64,000 nt of DNA from positions 3,350,383 to 3,414,382 of the forward strand of contig NW_004797276.1 of NCBI RefSeq assembly GCF_000002075.1, in the 5' to 3' direction. The stretch is from Aplysia californica (taxonomy: Eukaryota > Mollusca > Gastropoda > Aplysiida > Aplysiidae). Shown one piece after another: positions 50,785-63,339 of this stretch (positions are counted from its first letter, which is position 1; each line of letters opens with the position of its first letter). Both the position numbers and the translations under genes were made by a program. The notes under the pieces were generated by a model that ran no database searches, had not been told where the DNA came from, and saw only the letters and a program-made list of their open reading frames with translations.

Positions 50785-51480
50785 TTAGGTAGCGTAAACA
50801 CGGCCTCGCGGGCACTCGCGGCCTTCCGACCGCGTGGTATCGGTAAAATCGGGGTAATTCCGATCGCTGTTTCTTTGCTCTTTCGCTATAAAACACCAAA
50901 TGCCGTACACCTTGTAAAAGAACAGCTTTTCCTCGTTACAATGGTGTAAGTTGTTTATATGTCCGATTATTAGGAGCTGCAGAATCGCCGACGAAAGCGA
51001 AGCCCCTCGCGGTCGGAATGCGAGGTCGGCCGGTTGGAAAATTGACACGAGTGCATTCAAATGCTTCGCGGAACGAGGGATGATTAAATACCGTCTTTTC
51101 ATTGGCGGAGAATTGTAGAGCTTTAAACGGGCTTTCCCGTGATATAAGTTTAGCCTTTGGCGTCTTTATAGAAAGCTTTTAAAAATACCGTCAAAATGTT
51201 TAAAGATCCCTTTTTACACAAAATATGTATAATACCGACTTATAACAGGTGTCAATTAAAAGATCAGTTCATTTTCTATTAGAATAAAGTTATTAACTTG
51301 GAATTATTTTTCATCAATCCTTCCGCGAGACTCGGAAAACATGTGACCCGGCACGTGGGGTACACTACAGTATAGAGCCGACTCGCTCGCCGCGGGGACC
51401 GGTGCGGGGCCGCCGGGTCAATGCTCGGTGTTTTTGTCGAAATAACGACAGATCATCGTGTTTGAGGCGATAAAATACTG
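50785..51480. other. CpG-rich block, no ORF
   Basis: Local CpG clusters such as GGCCTCGCGGGCACTCGCGG, TCGCCGACGAAAGCG, CTCGCTCGCCGCGGGGACCG, in otherwise CpG-poor flanks. No convincing coding exon on either strand. It could be an unmethylated promoter-like island or a young element; not determined. Confidence 0.6.
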
Positions 51481-52498
51481 ATTTGTAAAGATCTCACAGT
51501 CTTGAAAAAAATTAGGCTCCATATATTTGTTATAGTGATTGTACTCTGTTAATGTGGAGATGTTTAGTGCACTTGGTACTTTTTTTATTGTCTGTCAAAC
51601 ATGGGGTTGCAGCCAGTGACTGACTTTAACAAATTTGATCAAATTTTAAACAACTACAATTTTCTTAAAAATTGACTGAGAGGTTAAAGAATGGTACCAA
51701 AATGCTCAGTGGATATAGGCCTTTCAAATGGAACAGATAAATTTGGCATACAGCTACTTTGAAAATTTAGTTTCTGGTACCTACATTTATAGTTGGGGAG
51801 GGGCAGGGATTATATAAAATGCTGAGGGAGCTGATATATGCTCAGCATGCCCAAGTGTTTGTAGTAGATGGCATTTTGCGTAGGAAAGTTTGAATAGTTC
51901 TGCTACTTGTCAATGAAAATGTGTCCAAATTGTATGGATCCTCCCTTCCATTTTGACTATGTAAATCAGATTTGAAGAATTAAAGAAGGAAAACATTAAG
52001 TTTGAAATTACATCCAATCTCTCATAGAGGTTATTACGATGTACCGGGTGTCTAAAAAAAAAAAGAAAATGGACCTGTTTAAAGGGCTATAACTTTGTCA
52101 CCTTTAGGCCAATTTTAACAAAACCCCAAACACATAAAATTCAGCCCGGGGATACCGTATTTGTTAACATTAAGAAAAATTAAGTTGTTACAGAATATCA
52201 AGTTCTTACAATTTCAACCAAAATGAAGTGAAACCCAAAGCTTTGCCCCATCTTAAAAATCAACCGTTTTGTTCTATTTCAGTCACTATTTGTACAATCA
52301 AAAAAACATTTATACAAAACTGATATTGTCAAATAAACTCTGGGAAAGTTGTGGCTATTAAAATTGTATGCTCCAGGCATTGACCATATCTCTCCGTACA
52401 AGTCGGGTACGCCTTTGAACATTTTGGATGACTCTGTGGCATGTTTCTGGATCGATTCTCTGTACCTCCTGCTCAGCACTGAGTTCTAACTGTTCAAC

Positions 52499-52936
52499 TG
52501 AGTCACGGCGCGGTGGAATCAGCGCTCGTCAGATTTTGGACATGTGGAGTTATTGGTATCATCTTAAAGCTTGTTCATTTGTCTTGCTTTCGGTGAAAAA
52601 AATACTCATTTATGGTGAAAATAAGTTGAGATATTTGCGTTTGAAGAAGATGGGGGTCGCATGGTTTCAGAGGTAAAAATTAGCGAGAAAACGGCCGCCA
52701 AAGTTAAGTAATTTCCATTCCCTGAAAGTCTTTAGAAACTGAAAATTTACATTTTTTATGCCTTTAATTAATGTTTGTAAGTAAAAATCCACACAAAAAT
52801 GCGTTTTTAAATGGACATAAAAGGTGTTGAGCAAAAAATAGAACGTACGAAATAAATTGCCTATCGGCCCAAAAAGTGACGATTTCTTTGATTTCATTAT
52901 TTTGACAATCGCCTGATTTCACCACAATGCCTCACA
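52499..52936 (+). mobile_element. MITE family E copy 4
   Basis: Diverged ends (GGCGCGGTGGAATCAG...; ...TTTCACCACAATGCCTCACA) with the same interior order as copy 1. Confidence 0.82.
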
Positions 52937-53089
52937 ATTATTTGTTGGTTATGTCTGTAGACTCTTTCAAAATGACCCTAAGAAAAGAATAAAGGGGTTC
53001 TAGTAGGGGAAATGCGGTCACCATTCATTTGTAAGCTTCTGGCTAGTAAGGCGTTCCTCACACTTTTCAAGCAACCATACAAGGGCCGG

Positions 53090-53262
53090 GTGCAAATTGC
53101 GCACGTTAAAGATCCCTTGGTGATGTAAAATCGATAAGAGTAGGCTTCGACCGCCACCCGGGCAAAATTCAAAATTTCCTACCAACTGAAAATATTAGGT
53201 GTGTCTCGCGCGCTCATATGACCTTATGCAGTTGCAAGCGCCGTAAAACACTTTACAAAAAC
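53090..53262 (+). repeat. Family D SINE-like copy
   Basis: TGCGCACGTTAAAGATCCC, AGTAGGCTTCGACCGCCACCC, GCGCTCATATGACCTTATGC, AAGCGCCGTAAAACACTTTAC. Confidence 0.8.
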
Positions 53263-55984
53263 AAACAAAAAACAAAAAATACAAGGGCCACTCTTGATGT
53301 TTGGGGTGTGGCCCCGTCTCATTGGAACCAAGTCTCCTCCACAGTTTAACGCCTTCTCGTCCCCAAACTTCTCATCAACTTTCTCCAGCATGGCGAGATG
53401 TCCATTTGATTGGACTTTCTTGTTGTTATTGTCCTCGTCCAGACTAGAAGAAAGGGCAAATCACACATCTGTGACAGTAGAATATTTCAAAGAAGTAAAG
53501 TTTGGCATTTTACTCAATTTTGGTTTAAAATTTTAAAACTTGATATTTCTCAAACGTTTTTAATTGATTTTCTTCATATTTGCAAACTTGGCTCTATTTT
53601 ATTTGTTCTAAATTTTGGTGGAATTCAGAGATGACCATGTTTTTTCCCTTTATTAAGTGGGTCCCTTTTTTTCAACCCCTTGTATTTTGAATGGCATTCA
53701 AATATTATGTTGGAGAATCATGGCAAGCTGAACTCGCTACATGCAATAAGCCTTCTAAAGGTAACTTTGACGGAACCACTACCAGTGAACCTGACTTCAT
53801 AGCAATTAAAATGAACCCAATTCCAGAGTCAAGTGCATATCGAGAGTAGATAGACTCTTGTGTTTGTGTGGTAGTTGTTGCACACATTCCAGTATATCGG
53901 CTGTTACGTCCAATTTCCTCAGTGTGTGGATGCATTACATGCGATGGGAGTTTGTCATGACACGATTCACTAATATATTTAACTTTGAGGCTGTAGGGGT
54001 GAAGAAATTAGTGTCTGGATTTTGTTTTAACTACCTATAGAGTGCAATAATTCTTCACCGACTCCGTCTTCATAACTTAGATATTATGAAAATATAGACT
54101 GTCCGCGTATGTATGTTTTTTGTTACTGTGATTCTTGTGATTGCTGGGTCTACAGAGGTCTTTTGTATTGGATTGAAAAGGAAATGCGTGTACTGTTTTG
54201 TAGTTCTGTTGCTCCAAATTAAGTGAGATTATTTACCAAGCAATTTCCATGCTTTTATTGTGAACCTTTTTTGTATCATTGTTGTCTGCCCTGGTCTGGT
54301 AAATACATCATGTAGGTCTACTTTTTTTTCTAAGACTTAAGTAAAGGGAAGGATTTAAAGCGGGGGGAGGATTCAGAAAAAAACTTAAGATACCGAGCAA
54401 GAGACAAAGCCATTAGAGACAAATGAAGCTATTATTTGTCCCTTGAGGGAATTTTAATTAACTTTTTCATGCCCTTCTTTTGAGGTGACAAAAGAGGAAG
54501 CACGTTGTAGAGTGTTCTTTATTGCCATGAGCAATGCTGGAGAAACCTGCGTTGTTGACTGTTCCGATTATTTGCTCCGAAAACCTTGTGGGAACTCTGT
54601 GTATATTTCTAATGTTTTTCTTCTTGATTCTTTGCTGTGTTGTTAGTAATACACCATGCTATGGAATTGAACCCTCTGTCTGAAAGCGTGATGCTGTTGA
54701 GGATGTACAAGTGTGCTGTTTGTGGGAGGTGGAAGTTGGACTCTCTCTTCTCTTGTGACATGCTCAAGGTCAGGCTGTTACTTCCCTTGGTTGACCCGTA
54801 AATATATTACAATAATTTATTCCCTTGGGTTGTAACTGCAATGGTTCAGAGTGTGCATTCTTTTTTACTTGTCTGTGTTTCAAACTCAATTTTTAAGGTC
54901 TTCTCGACTCTCTTTGGGAACGAAAATGTAAGGGCAAGGGGTAATAAAAATCCTTTTATTATTTTTACAAAAATTGGCATAGCACCTCACAAGCTGAAGG
55001 CAGCAGACCATTTTCTTTTTCAGCAGATTTATCAGTGAACAGTGCACAAAATTGCATATTCAAACATGTGGATGAATTAATAGAATTTCTGCTCTTATAG
55101 ACACCCATTAATACTTGCAACCAGTCAGAGATTTATCTCTAATACTGGGGGGGGGGGGGGTCATGATTCAACAGTAGCAAGATGGTTATCAGCAGAGGTG
55201 GGAATACTCAATTTGTTTTTACTGTTTCAGGGGGTGGGTGGTTGAGCTCTTATCTGCACAGCTGTTTAAATTTAAACTAATCGTTATTCCTTTACTTTAT
55301 GACTTCATGCTAGAAACCCTTTGAGTTTGAGAGATTTTTTCTTCATTCGGTCTTAGATTTCGACTTGTTTTCCAGAGTGAAGAATACATTTATAAAATTT
55401 AGAAGTGACCTTTCACTTTCATTCATGATTGCTAGTTATATATTTATGTTTGTTGTGTGTGTGTGTGAAACAGAGGTCTGTTGTAAGATGAACACTATCA
55501 TATGAGCAGAGAACTTTTGCACATCATGCTTCTGGACAGAGAGAACAACTGTAAAAGTAAAAGTAAAAGCTTTTTGAAATCCCCTACCGTACTCATAATT
55601 TAAAAGCTATACATATATTTGTTTAGCTATACATGTGCTGTGGTTCCAAACCTTGCAGGCATCATGATTTTCGACTTTCAATGTTGTGCTTTTCCCATTG
55701 CCCCATGCCAAATTCTTTCTTCTGAAATGCTGTGTGAGATTTTGCTTATGGCACAAACCTTGCTATTGTCTAATGTCAGTTGTATTTATTATCTGATTTC
55801 TTTTTCTTTTTTTATCTTCTGGAACTCTCTTTGTTTCTTCTCTCTCTTCTCAGCTCATTTTCCATTCTGTCTAGACCACTCAGTAGAACAATTCACCCTC
55901 ATGCAAATGTAAATTTGTGCCATGGTATAAGTATTAATCAAAGTAAAGTCTTTCACCCATTCAATGTTGGTCTGAGTTTTCATT

Positions 55985-56080
55985 TGTTTCAATTGCGGGC
56001 TTTGGTGCTGGGGGGAACTGAGCACTTATGGACCTGTCCGGTGTGCAATGACGTTGTTGCCCAGGACAGGTAATACAGGT
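55985..56080 (+). repeat. LINE ORF2 tail fragment
   Basis: The translation has LGGTEHLWTCPVCNDVVAQD, matching the EHEWRSPECYGVV end of the 30716-31125 fragment (C-terminal zinc knuckle, W-CPEC). Confidence 0.6.
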
Positions 56081-56439
56081 AATTTGTTTCAATTAAAAGG
56101 GTTTGCCACATTTATTATTTTTTTCTGTGGTGTTCCTTTACAGGTGATTTTCTTGTCAAGCTCAGTAAGGTTGGGGACTCTCACGGTCAAGAGGTACGGT
56201 GTTCGCTTCTCATTCAATAGGTGCTGGTTTCAAAACCTGACAGTGACAGAAAATGTTATTCTTTACAAAATGTATCCTTTCACCTCCTTTTCTGTCCTAC
56301 TGTCTGCTTTCATCTCCACTTGCTGCCCTCCCCCCCCCCCCCCTCTTTTGGGCTCCTGATTTTTTCTGCAGCCTTTCTACTGCTACTAACTGGCTCTTTC
56401 TTACTGCTGTCTTTCACTTTCAGCCACACCCCTGATCTG

Positions 56440-56690
56440 AGGGTAGGTTAGATCTAACACCTAGCTTTCTCAGATATGGGCAAAAAAATCTCAAAAGTTG
56501 TGCACGTTAAAGATCCCTTGCCGGTAGTCCTACTAAAATTTATATGAGTAGATTTCGGCGGCCACCCTCGCAACCTTCAAAATTAATTCCTTCCAAACTG
56601 AAAATGCTTATTGTTGTGTCCCGCAAGCTCATATATATATATATATGACCGTATGCAGATGCAAGCGCCGTATATAACACTTACCCCCAA
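56440..56690 (+). repeat. Family D SINE-like copy with TA insertion
   Basis: CACCTAGCTTTCTCAGATAT, GTGCACGTTAAAGATCCC, GGCGGCCACCC and an altered 3' module in which CTCATATGACC has expanded to a (TA)n run. Confidence 0.75.
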
Positions 56691-56770
56691 AAAAAATTAC
56701 GGGTCAATCTCTCTTGCAGGAAGGTCAGAGTGGGCAACTTTTGGTGCAAGATACTCTTCAGTGTAGTTTA

Positions 56771-56925
56771 GTGGATGGTTGGCGGGTGCTCTGATGTTAA
56801 GTCTGCTCCTTTCCTATCAAAATCTAATGCGTGTTTGTGACTCTTGTGATACCTCTAATCTTTGGAACTTATATGACCGAATTGTGTGGCAAGTGCCATA
56901 ACTCTTACCATAAATTCTTTTAAAA
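56771..56925 (+). repeat. SINE family B copy, degraded
   Basis: GTGGATGGTTGGCGGGTGCTC and the 3' module ACTTATATGACCGAATTGTG. Intergenic. Confidence 0.7.
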
Positions 56926-57765
56926 AACATCAATCTTGTTTGGATGGCGGGATTTTCTTTTTTTATCATTATTTAAAGACACTGCACTGCCCCATGGCTG
57001 AACCTAGAAACTTTGTAAATAGTGACTTTTTGTGTTTTATGCAGCAACAGCACAAACCACTGAAGAAATGAGGATCAGGTAGGCCTACTCACTCTCACTC
57101 AATAAGCAAAAGGTTGGGAATGCTGTCATGTACAAGCCAACATGTAGGGTAAGAATTGAACAACTTCACGGAGGTATAAAACTGTCACCGTGGTTTTATG
57201 CACACAAAAAAAAAGAAAGAAATTATGCAAACTGAGCCCAAAAATGTGAAATTATGCGATTCTGTTAATTTTAACAAAGAACAAGGAAGGAAAATAATCA
57301 GAAATTATGCAAAAAATGATCAAATTTTGCTCAATTATGCGGGGTGCATAAAACCACGGGGACAGATAAAATCCCATCCTGAAATACTTTTCCTCTCAGA
57401 AGTATGTATTGCCAGGAAGGCCCAGCTCCCCATCTTCAAAAATGATATTCCTGTTGATCATTTTGATCTCCATAGATTTGTAGTTTTAGCTCTCAGTCTC
57501 ACATAGTTGGAGCTTGCTAAACAATGTTGTTCACCTTTGACATTATAATGAACTTTTTAAAAAGGGAAAGATGAAATCTGCTAGTGCTAGAGCAGCTTTC
57601 TAAAGCTGGCCATACCTTTATGTGGCAAGCTGTTGCAGTATGAATAAGTGCCAGCAGATAGCAGCTTCACCATAACAGGATTCTCAGCTTCTGCCACATG
57701 TCACAACATTGGACCTTCTGAAAGTATAGTGTACCACCACCACAAGGTATAGGCTTACAGATGGT

Positions 57766-58290
57766 GCCAGTGGTGCAGGGGTTAGCTTTGGCTCAGAAGA
57801 TATGTGAGCCAGCGTGGTGGAATCAGGCTCTCGTCAATTTTTGGGCAAGTAGAGTTATTGCTTTCATCTGAAAGCTTATTCACTTATTGTTATTTGGATG
57901 AAAAAAATATAATTTTATCTTGAAAACAAGTCGAGATATTTGCGAAAGAAAGAGGTGGGGTTCACCTGTTTTCAGAATAAAAATTAGTGAGAAAATGGTC
58001 ACCAAATATTAGTTATTGCCTTAGCTTAAGAATCCATGGTAACTGAAAATTTACTTTTTTTTTGCCTTTTATCAATTCTTTTCAGAAAAATCCACACTGA
58101 AATGAGTTCTTTAATGGGCATTAAAGGAGTTGAGCCAAAAAACAAAAATTTGATAAAAATTCACAAACCTGTGGAAAAATCAAACGCAAGTTTCTTTACT
58201 TTCATTATTTTGACAAGAGCCTGATTCCACCACGCTGCCTCACATATGGATTTGATTCCTGAGAGGTGAAGTTTTTCATCCAGTATCTCC
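57766..58290 (+). repeat. SINE head split by a MITE
   Basis: Box A-like GTGGTGCAGGGGTTAGC ends at 57800. MITE E (57803-58244) follows, and then box B-like GGATTTGATTCC continues from 58248. Removing the MITE and one TA restores normal A-B box spacing. Confidence 0.75.
57803..58244 (+). mobile_element. MITE family E copy 5 with TA duplication
   Basis: TGTGAGCCAGCGTGGTGGAA to CCACCACGCTGCCTCACA. TA at 57801-57802 and 58245-58246. Confidence 0.9.
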
Positions 58291-58800
58291 ATTTGTCTAC
58301 AGGGATTTTGTATCCTACTGAGCCCTTTGGCCGTACATGCAGATTCAAAGCAGCCCACCCCCTATTAAACGATTAAATTGTGTTGATGAGGGCTTAAAAC
58401 ATTTGAAATTTCAGGCATAAGGGGCATATCAGTAGACACATAGGTTAGCCAAAGGACTCGTGTGTGGCTCACACTACACAGACTACAAGTACAACCAGCA
58501 TCTTTATTTTAGTGATGCTTCGCCATCATACACAAAAGATGTGAATTCAATTCCTGAGTGGGGAATTTTTTATTTCACCTCTCCCGTCTTTCTACAGAGA
58601 TGTTTAACGTTCAGTCTGGACTAGCTCTTAACACAGGCAGGATCATAGCTATTAGCCTCCTTCCCAAACGACCAAATTAAATTTTCTACTGGGGCTAAAA
58701 ACTTAATTACAATTACAGGCACTGGGTGTAGATTTGTCGACAAGTAGGTCGGCGACAGGACTCCAGCAAGTGCAGCTCACACTGCACAGTCCATATTGTC
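58250..58800 (+). repeat. Diverged tandem duplication, about 290 bp unit (family H)
   Basis: 58250-58490 and 58545-58790 share, in order, GATTCCTGAG / AATTCCTGAG, CCATTTGTCTACAG / CGTCTTTCTACAG, TTTCAGGCATAAG / TTACAGGCACTGG, GGCTCACACTACACAG / AGCTCACACTGCACAG. Confidence 0.6.
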
Positions 58801-59361
58801 AGTTCTTTATTAAAATAAGATTAGACAAGCACTTCATAGACACTACGGAAAATAAAAAATACTCAGGGTTGCACATGCAACGAAAAAAAAAAAAAGAGGC
58901 ATCTAGGTGTAGTAAGACTTCATGCAGCTTTTCAGGCCAAGGACCCAGAATTCTCAGCACGACTCTTTGTCAACTTCCTGCAGATCAGTATGAGATGAGT
59001 TGAAGCGAACTACACAGTTTGTACGCGACATCGGACTGACTGTCTAGCTGCTGTCATCGAGAACGAGGAAGAAGAAGAAGAAGTATGAGATGAATCTTTA
59101 CTTATCAATGAATTCAGTAAGCATAAAAACCTAAATGCCTCAAATTAAGGAAATTTGGAGCCCAAAAACTAGTGCACTTGAAAAAATCATATCAACTCCT
59201 CGGCACTATTTTACAGTGCACCAGGGCTGTAGTTCTTACTAAGTGTTTCAAATTTCACGATTGAGCAGTTAGATGTGCAGAAAATAATAACACCATCTCT
59301 TCCCTTAATATCGATAGTGAAAACAACAGTTGCTGAGCTGAAGTAAATATGGTCCTTCCTT

Positions 59362-59367
59362 TTTATT
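59362..59367 (-). terminator. Candidate polyadenylation signal of the Asterix gene
   Basis: AATAAA on the minus strand, about 635 bp past the stop codon. Other A-rich candidates exist; tentative. Confidence 0.3.
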
Positions 59368-59838
59368 AAAATCTCAAAACATGGAAAAGGACAAAACAAC
59401 AAGTTCACACATAGCATGAAATCTAGTACACTTTTTTCTCTACCTGGAGGACACTGACATTTCAATGGGGGGGGGGGGGGGGCATTTTTTTTCGTTAAAG
59501 AAAAATTGCCCTTGTATAAGAGTCATTAATTGAACAGGTACTTCAATTTCAAGACACAATCAATTTTTTTGTTCTAAGCATTTTCAGTTCTGGTCACATT
59601 AGACAAATAGACCCTAATCTTTTTTCAAAGACAAAAAAACCCACAACAACAACCTGAACATCATAGAGAAAACATTTTAAAAGTTATTTAGTCTTGATAA
59701 ATAAACATCCGTTTAAAATATATTCTGGTATGCATTACTTTTTTTGCACTAGAGTATGAAAAATGAATCAATGAATCACAGGACATCTGACAAAAGAAAC
59801 AACAAAAACAAACACAAAAAAACAAAGAACAAAAATCC

Positions 59839-59885
59839 ATGAAAATGTCATCCATGAAAATGTCATCCAGGAATATGTCATCCAT
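59839..59885 (-). repeat. 15-bp tandem repeat in the Asterix 3' region
   Basis: ATGAAAATGTCATCC twice, then AGGAATATGTCATCC and ATCC. Confidence 0.9.
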
Positions 59886-60001
59886 CCAATGTAAGTGTCC
59901 GTCACAAAACTCCTGTGAATTCTGTCCAGCTGCAGCACCTTTTCCATCACTAGACACTCCTCTCCCAGTTGCACATTCAGCCTTATTTCCTGACCATCTC
60001 A

Positions 60002-60068
60002 TCACCATGGGGGTTGCATGGGTTGGGGATTTTGTAGATAGGACATCACCACAGCTGATATAGACAAC
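60002..60068 (-). CDS. WDR83OS: Asterix coding exon 4
   Basis: [20 protein letters not shown] then W and TGA. One change (MQPPW versus the usual MTPPW). Confidence 0.95.
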
Positions 60069-60415
60069 CTAAAGGTGACAAAGACAAACAACAGCAAAAG
60101 CTGCATTAACAGGTTTTAAAAAATTCATTTTGGTTATTCTTCAACAGAAGAAGGAGGGGAAGGAAGAAGAAAAAGAATTGCATTTATATAGCAATATGAT
60201 TTTTCCGAAAATAGAAATAATTCTTTTTAAATTATAGATTCTCTTTTAATTGGTTGGCACTTGCAGAGACAGCTTGGTCAATAAAACATAGGTTACCAAA
60301 GTGCTCTTCAACCAACAGCCTTTCTAAGCTTTAACTTTAACTGAAGAATCAGAGACTCAATTCAGAATCACATCCCAATCCATTTCAACAAAGCCGAGAT
60401 CAGATTTAAAAAGAA

Positions 60416-60458
<43 letters not shown>

Positions 60459-63208
60459 CATTAACTCGGAGAACTTCCAGCATAGAGCAGAAGAAAAAAA
60501 GCATACAGACTCAATAAAATCACAGGTACATTAAATAACAATTCATCACTTACAGGCAGTTAAGAGAAAACAATGCAGTAATGCAAAAATTCTTTTAGTA
60601 TTTTTATACAGAAGGGTTTATGAAGGATATTTTTTTACTGAATTCATACAACGCAATCAGGAATATGAATAATAAACCTGGCAACTAGTCAGACTTATAA
60701 GCAGCAAAATAAAAACCCACTTCTAATAACTTTTATGAACTCTGGTAAGGCAAAATCACTTAAATGACTTTACACAATCGCATGAAACTGAACCCTATGT
60801 ACATACTTCAACATGTCATAACACACTCATCATTTATTGAAGGTAACAAGGAATGCATGGCAGGGGGAAAAAATACAAAACTCACATGAAACTGCTCAGC
60901 ATCTGTTTGGTATCATCTGAGGTCCTTGAGTTTGCAAAACTGATGAAGGAACAGTAGACAGCTACCCATGCGCACCATTTGAGCTGTTCAGTGAAGAAAA
61001 TGTGAAACACACATACGATTTGAGGAATGATAAGAGCAGTGTCTAGTCAAAGAACATACATTAGAATATCACCTGGTGATCAAAACTTTTTTTTTAATGG
61101 TTTGAAAAAAATTATTGATGAAGTAATCAATGTTTTACGGCACTTTTAATACAATATTCTATTGAAAGTTATTTTCATATCTCTAGTATACTTTACTTTA
61201 CTTTAACTTTTCCGATCCAGCGGCCATTTGGGTTCTAGCCCTTCGGTCTGTCGATATGGCAAAGAATTGACAGGTTTTAATCAGCTGTGCTTTGTCGCTG
61301 TATAGAGTGTTTCCGATGTCTGGGGAGGCAGGTAGGTAGGTGCTACGCAGATCACAAAGTGCTGGGCAGTTAAAGAGGTGATGTGGTACTGTTTCATCCT
61401 GGCAGTCGCACAACGGGCAGTCGGGTGGGGAATCCTTGCGGATCCTTTTAAGGTAGGAATTTAGTGGTATGTATTGTGTTCGCAGGCGAAATATCGTGAC
61501 TTGTTCTCTTTTACTCAGGGAATTTATTGCATCTTTAGAGTTGGGGGCTGTCATGTGTGCAAATACAGTTCTTCCAGTAATAAATGAAGTAGTATAAATG
61601 AAATAAAATACTCCTAAGCTGCTGAAAAAAATATTCCATAACACGAACCTTCTTCAAGAATTGACTGTACTCTATTTGTATTTAATCTCTGAGACAAGAG
61701 GCAATTTAATGGGGGGGAAAAAATAGAGGCACTACTCGACCTTGTAAGTTTGCTTTACGCCTCTAGCAGTGGAGTGTAAGTGTTTCTCTGTTACTTGCTG
61801 CTCGTCACAATATACAATCAGAATGGGCAAAACAGGGAAATGACTTGTTGGTGAAAAAAACATTTGAATTTAGCAGTTGCTGAAGCGATCTTGAACGCTC
61901 TATTTAAATAAGGGTGAAAGGCACTTCTACAAAAACTCCCCTTGGCAAGTATGGAGAACTAACCTTGATGATCTACTCCAGCCACAAATCATTCAAGTTA
62001 TAAAACTAAAAGCAATTTGTTTGAAGCAAGGCTATCACACCTCATCACGCTCATTTGATATTTGTCCAAGTAATTTTTTTGCGTTTTAAGAAAAAAAACC
62101 TGTTTTTTGTTTTTTTGTATTAAAATGATAAATTCTCCAAAGGGCCTTCACAGAAATCTCGGGAATAATCAAATTATCCAGATGAGGCCATAGCTCAGTT
62201 GGCCCCAAAAACGACCCAGGCAGTTATCGAATGAGCATGATGACTTAATCAGCTAAACATGGAGAATGAAAATCAAAATGGCATTTGATCAAAATTAGCT
62301 CTGTCCTTCCTTTTGCCACAATAGGCTTTAAACTTGAAAACAAACTGAGTGGTTTTCTTTTTCCTAACCCTAAAGAAGAACGCATTTCGCACTGTCCTTT
62401 TTGGTATTGACCAAAAAAAAATTATTAATCTGTAAGCTTAGCTGCCAACTTTTCAAAATTTAAAAACCTTCTTCCAATGCGGCAGGTTAAGATAGTTGGC
62501 ATTAGCTAAGAAATCCCCCTCCAAACCCTTCACACACATTTTTTTGCATTTAATAAATTCAAAGTTATATCAAAGTAAACCTTCAACCGAAGACAACTGA
62601 CTAATGGGCTTCCTTCTCATTATAATCTGCAAACCTCGTTCTCAAGTTCATAATTTTCTGAAGCATTAGTAAGTCCAAGAAGAGCAATGCTACAAAACGA
62701 AGAATGCACATTTTCTATTACAAAATCAGACTTCCGTACTCAGACCTTAACATAAGTATTAAACACATTTTTCCCATATCAATTGGCAACTATGTGTAAG
62801 ATATACAAACTACAAACATTATAGATTTTATTTTCAAGTTGAAAGTCATATACGAGAAACAGATTTGGTTTGGATCACTGCCACTGAAAATTCAAAATCC
62901 ATCTCTCCCCTGAAACATGAATCTCTTGCATAATAAAGAGAAACAGTATGTTTCGGAAAAACCATGGACATTGTGCATACGTCTACAAGTCAATGAGCCT
63001 GCTGGTAAAAATCCCTTCACCACAGGTTGAAGAATGTAATTTCTACAAGTTATACGTAAGCATGATGTGGAAGAACAAGAAAAACACGGAAGACCAGACA
63101 AGACATACCTTCATCATTAGCCCACACATACTAAAGATCATCCCCAAGAGATTCATGTAGTCAGGTGTTGGGTCATCAGCCGGGCTACCTGCAGGCTGAG
63201 CCTTGTAC
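60002..63208 (-). CDS. WDR83OS: Asterix (WDR83OS; PAT complex subunit), exons 2-4, 5' exon outside window
   Basis: Coding exons: 63208-63109, 60983-60886, 60068-60002 (stop included); 265 nt, 87 complete residues after a split first codon. The protein is almost identical to vertebrate Asterix: [72 protein letters not shown]. Asterix is a small ER protein with three predicted membrane segments. It pairs with CCDC47 as the PAT complex and shields polar transmembrane helices during insertion. The human protein has 106 residues, so about 19 N-terminal residues are missing here. No matching first exon was seen in 63209-64000. It runs convergent to the NACHT-TPR gene. Confidence 0.96.
60419..60456. 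repeat. (AT)n microsatellite
   Basis: 19 AT units in the Asterix 3' intron. Confidence 0.95.
60886..60983 (-). CDS. WDR83OS: Asterix coding exon 3
   Basis: [20 protein letters not shown] then [12 protein letters not shown]. Acceptor TGAACAG, donor CAT|GTGAGT. It is absent from simple ORF calls. Confidence 0.95.
61198..61570 (-). repeat. LINE ORF2 C-terminus with tandem 3' tail
   Basis: Translation: [58 protein letters not shown], then TAA and a (AAAGT)n tail at 61187-61205. An open frame of about 120 codons suggests a fairly young fragment. In sense within an Asterix intron. Confidence 0.8.
63109..63208 (-). CDS. WDR83OS: Asterix coding exon 2
   Basis: [20 protein letters not shown] then [13 protein letters not shown]. 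Acceptor ATCTCCAG, donor AAG|GTATGT. Confidence 0.95.
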
Positions 63209-63339
63209 CTGGAGATTGCCATAACAAAAAACAAAACATGTAATACAATTTTGTTCAAATACATTATACATATATATATATATATGTACATTTCACGTCT
63301 GCTTCATAGCGCAAGGCATTAATGCTCATCTAAAAAAGG

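Larger units (their letters stand above)
48866..59300. other. Intergenic region between convergent genes
   Basis: No host coding exon could be supported on either strand. It holds a hAT MITE, a CpG-rich block, two MITE E copies, two family D and one family B SINE copies, LINE scraps and homopolymers. The remainder is featureless AT-rich DNA. Confidence 0.6.

Noticed and set aside
53294-53634. Two overlapping ORFs of about 75-80 codons
   Set aside because: No recognisable motif, low-complexity FF/SS composition, adjacent to a SINE; likely chance.
62190-62260. tRNA-like GGCCATAGCTCAGTTGGCC
   Set aside because: Box A resemblance only. There is no box B or cloverleaf downstream.
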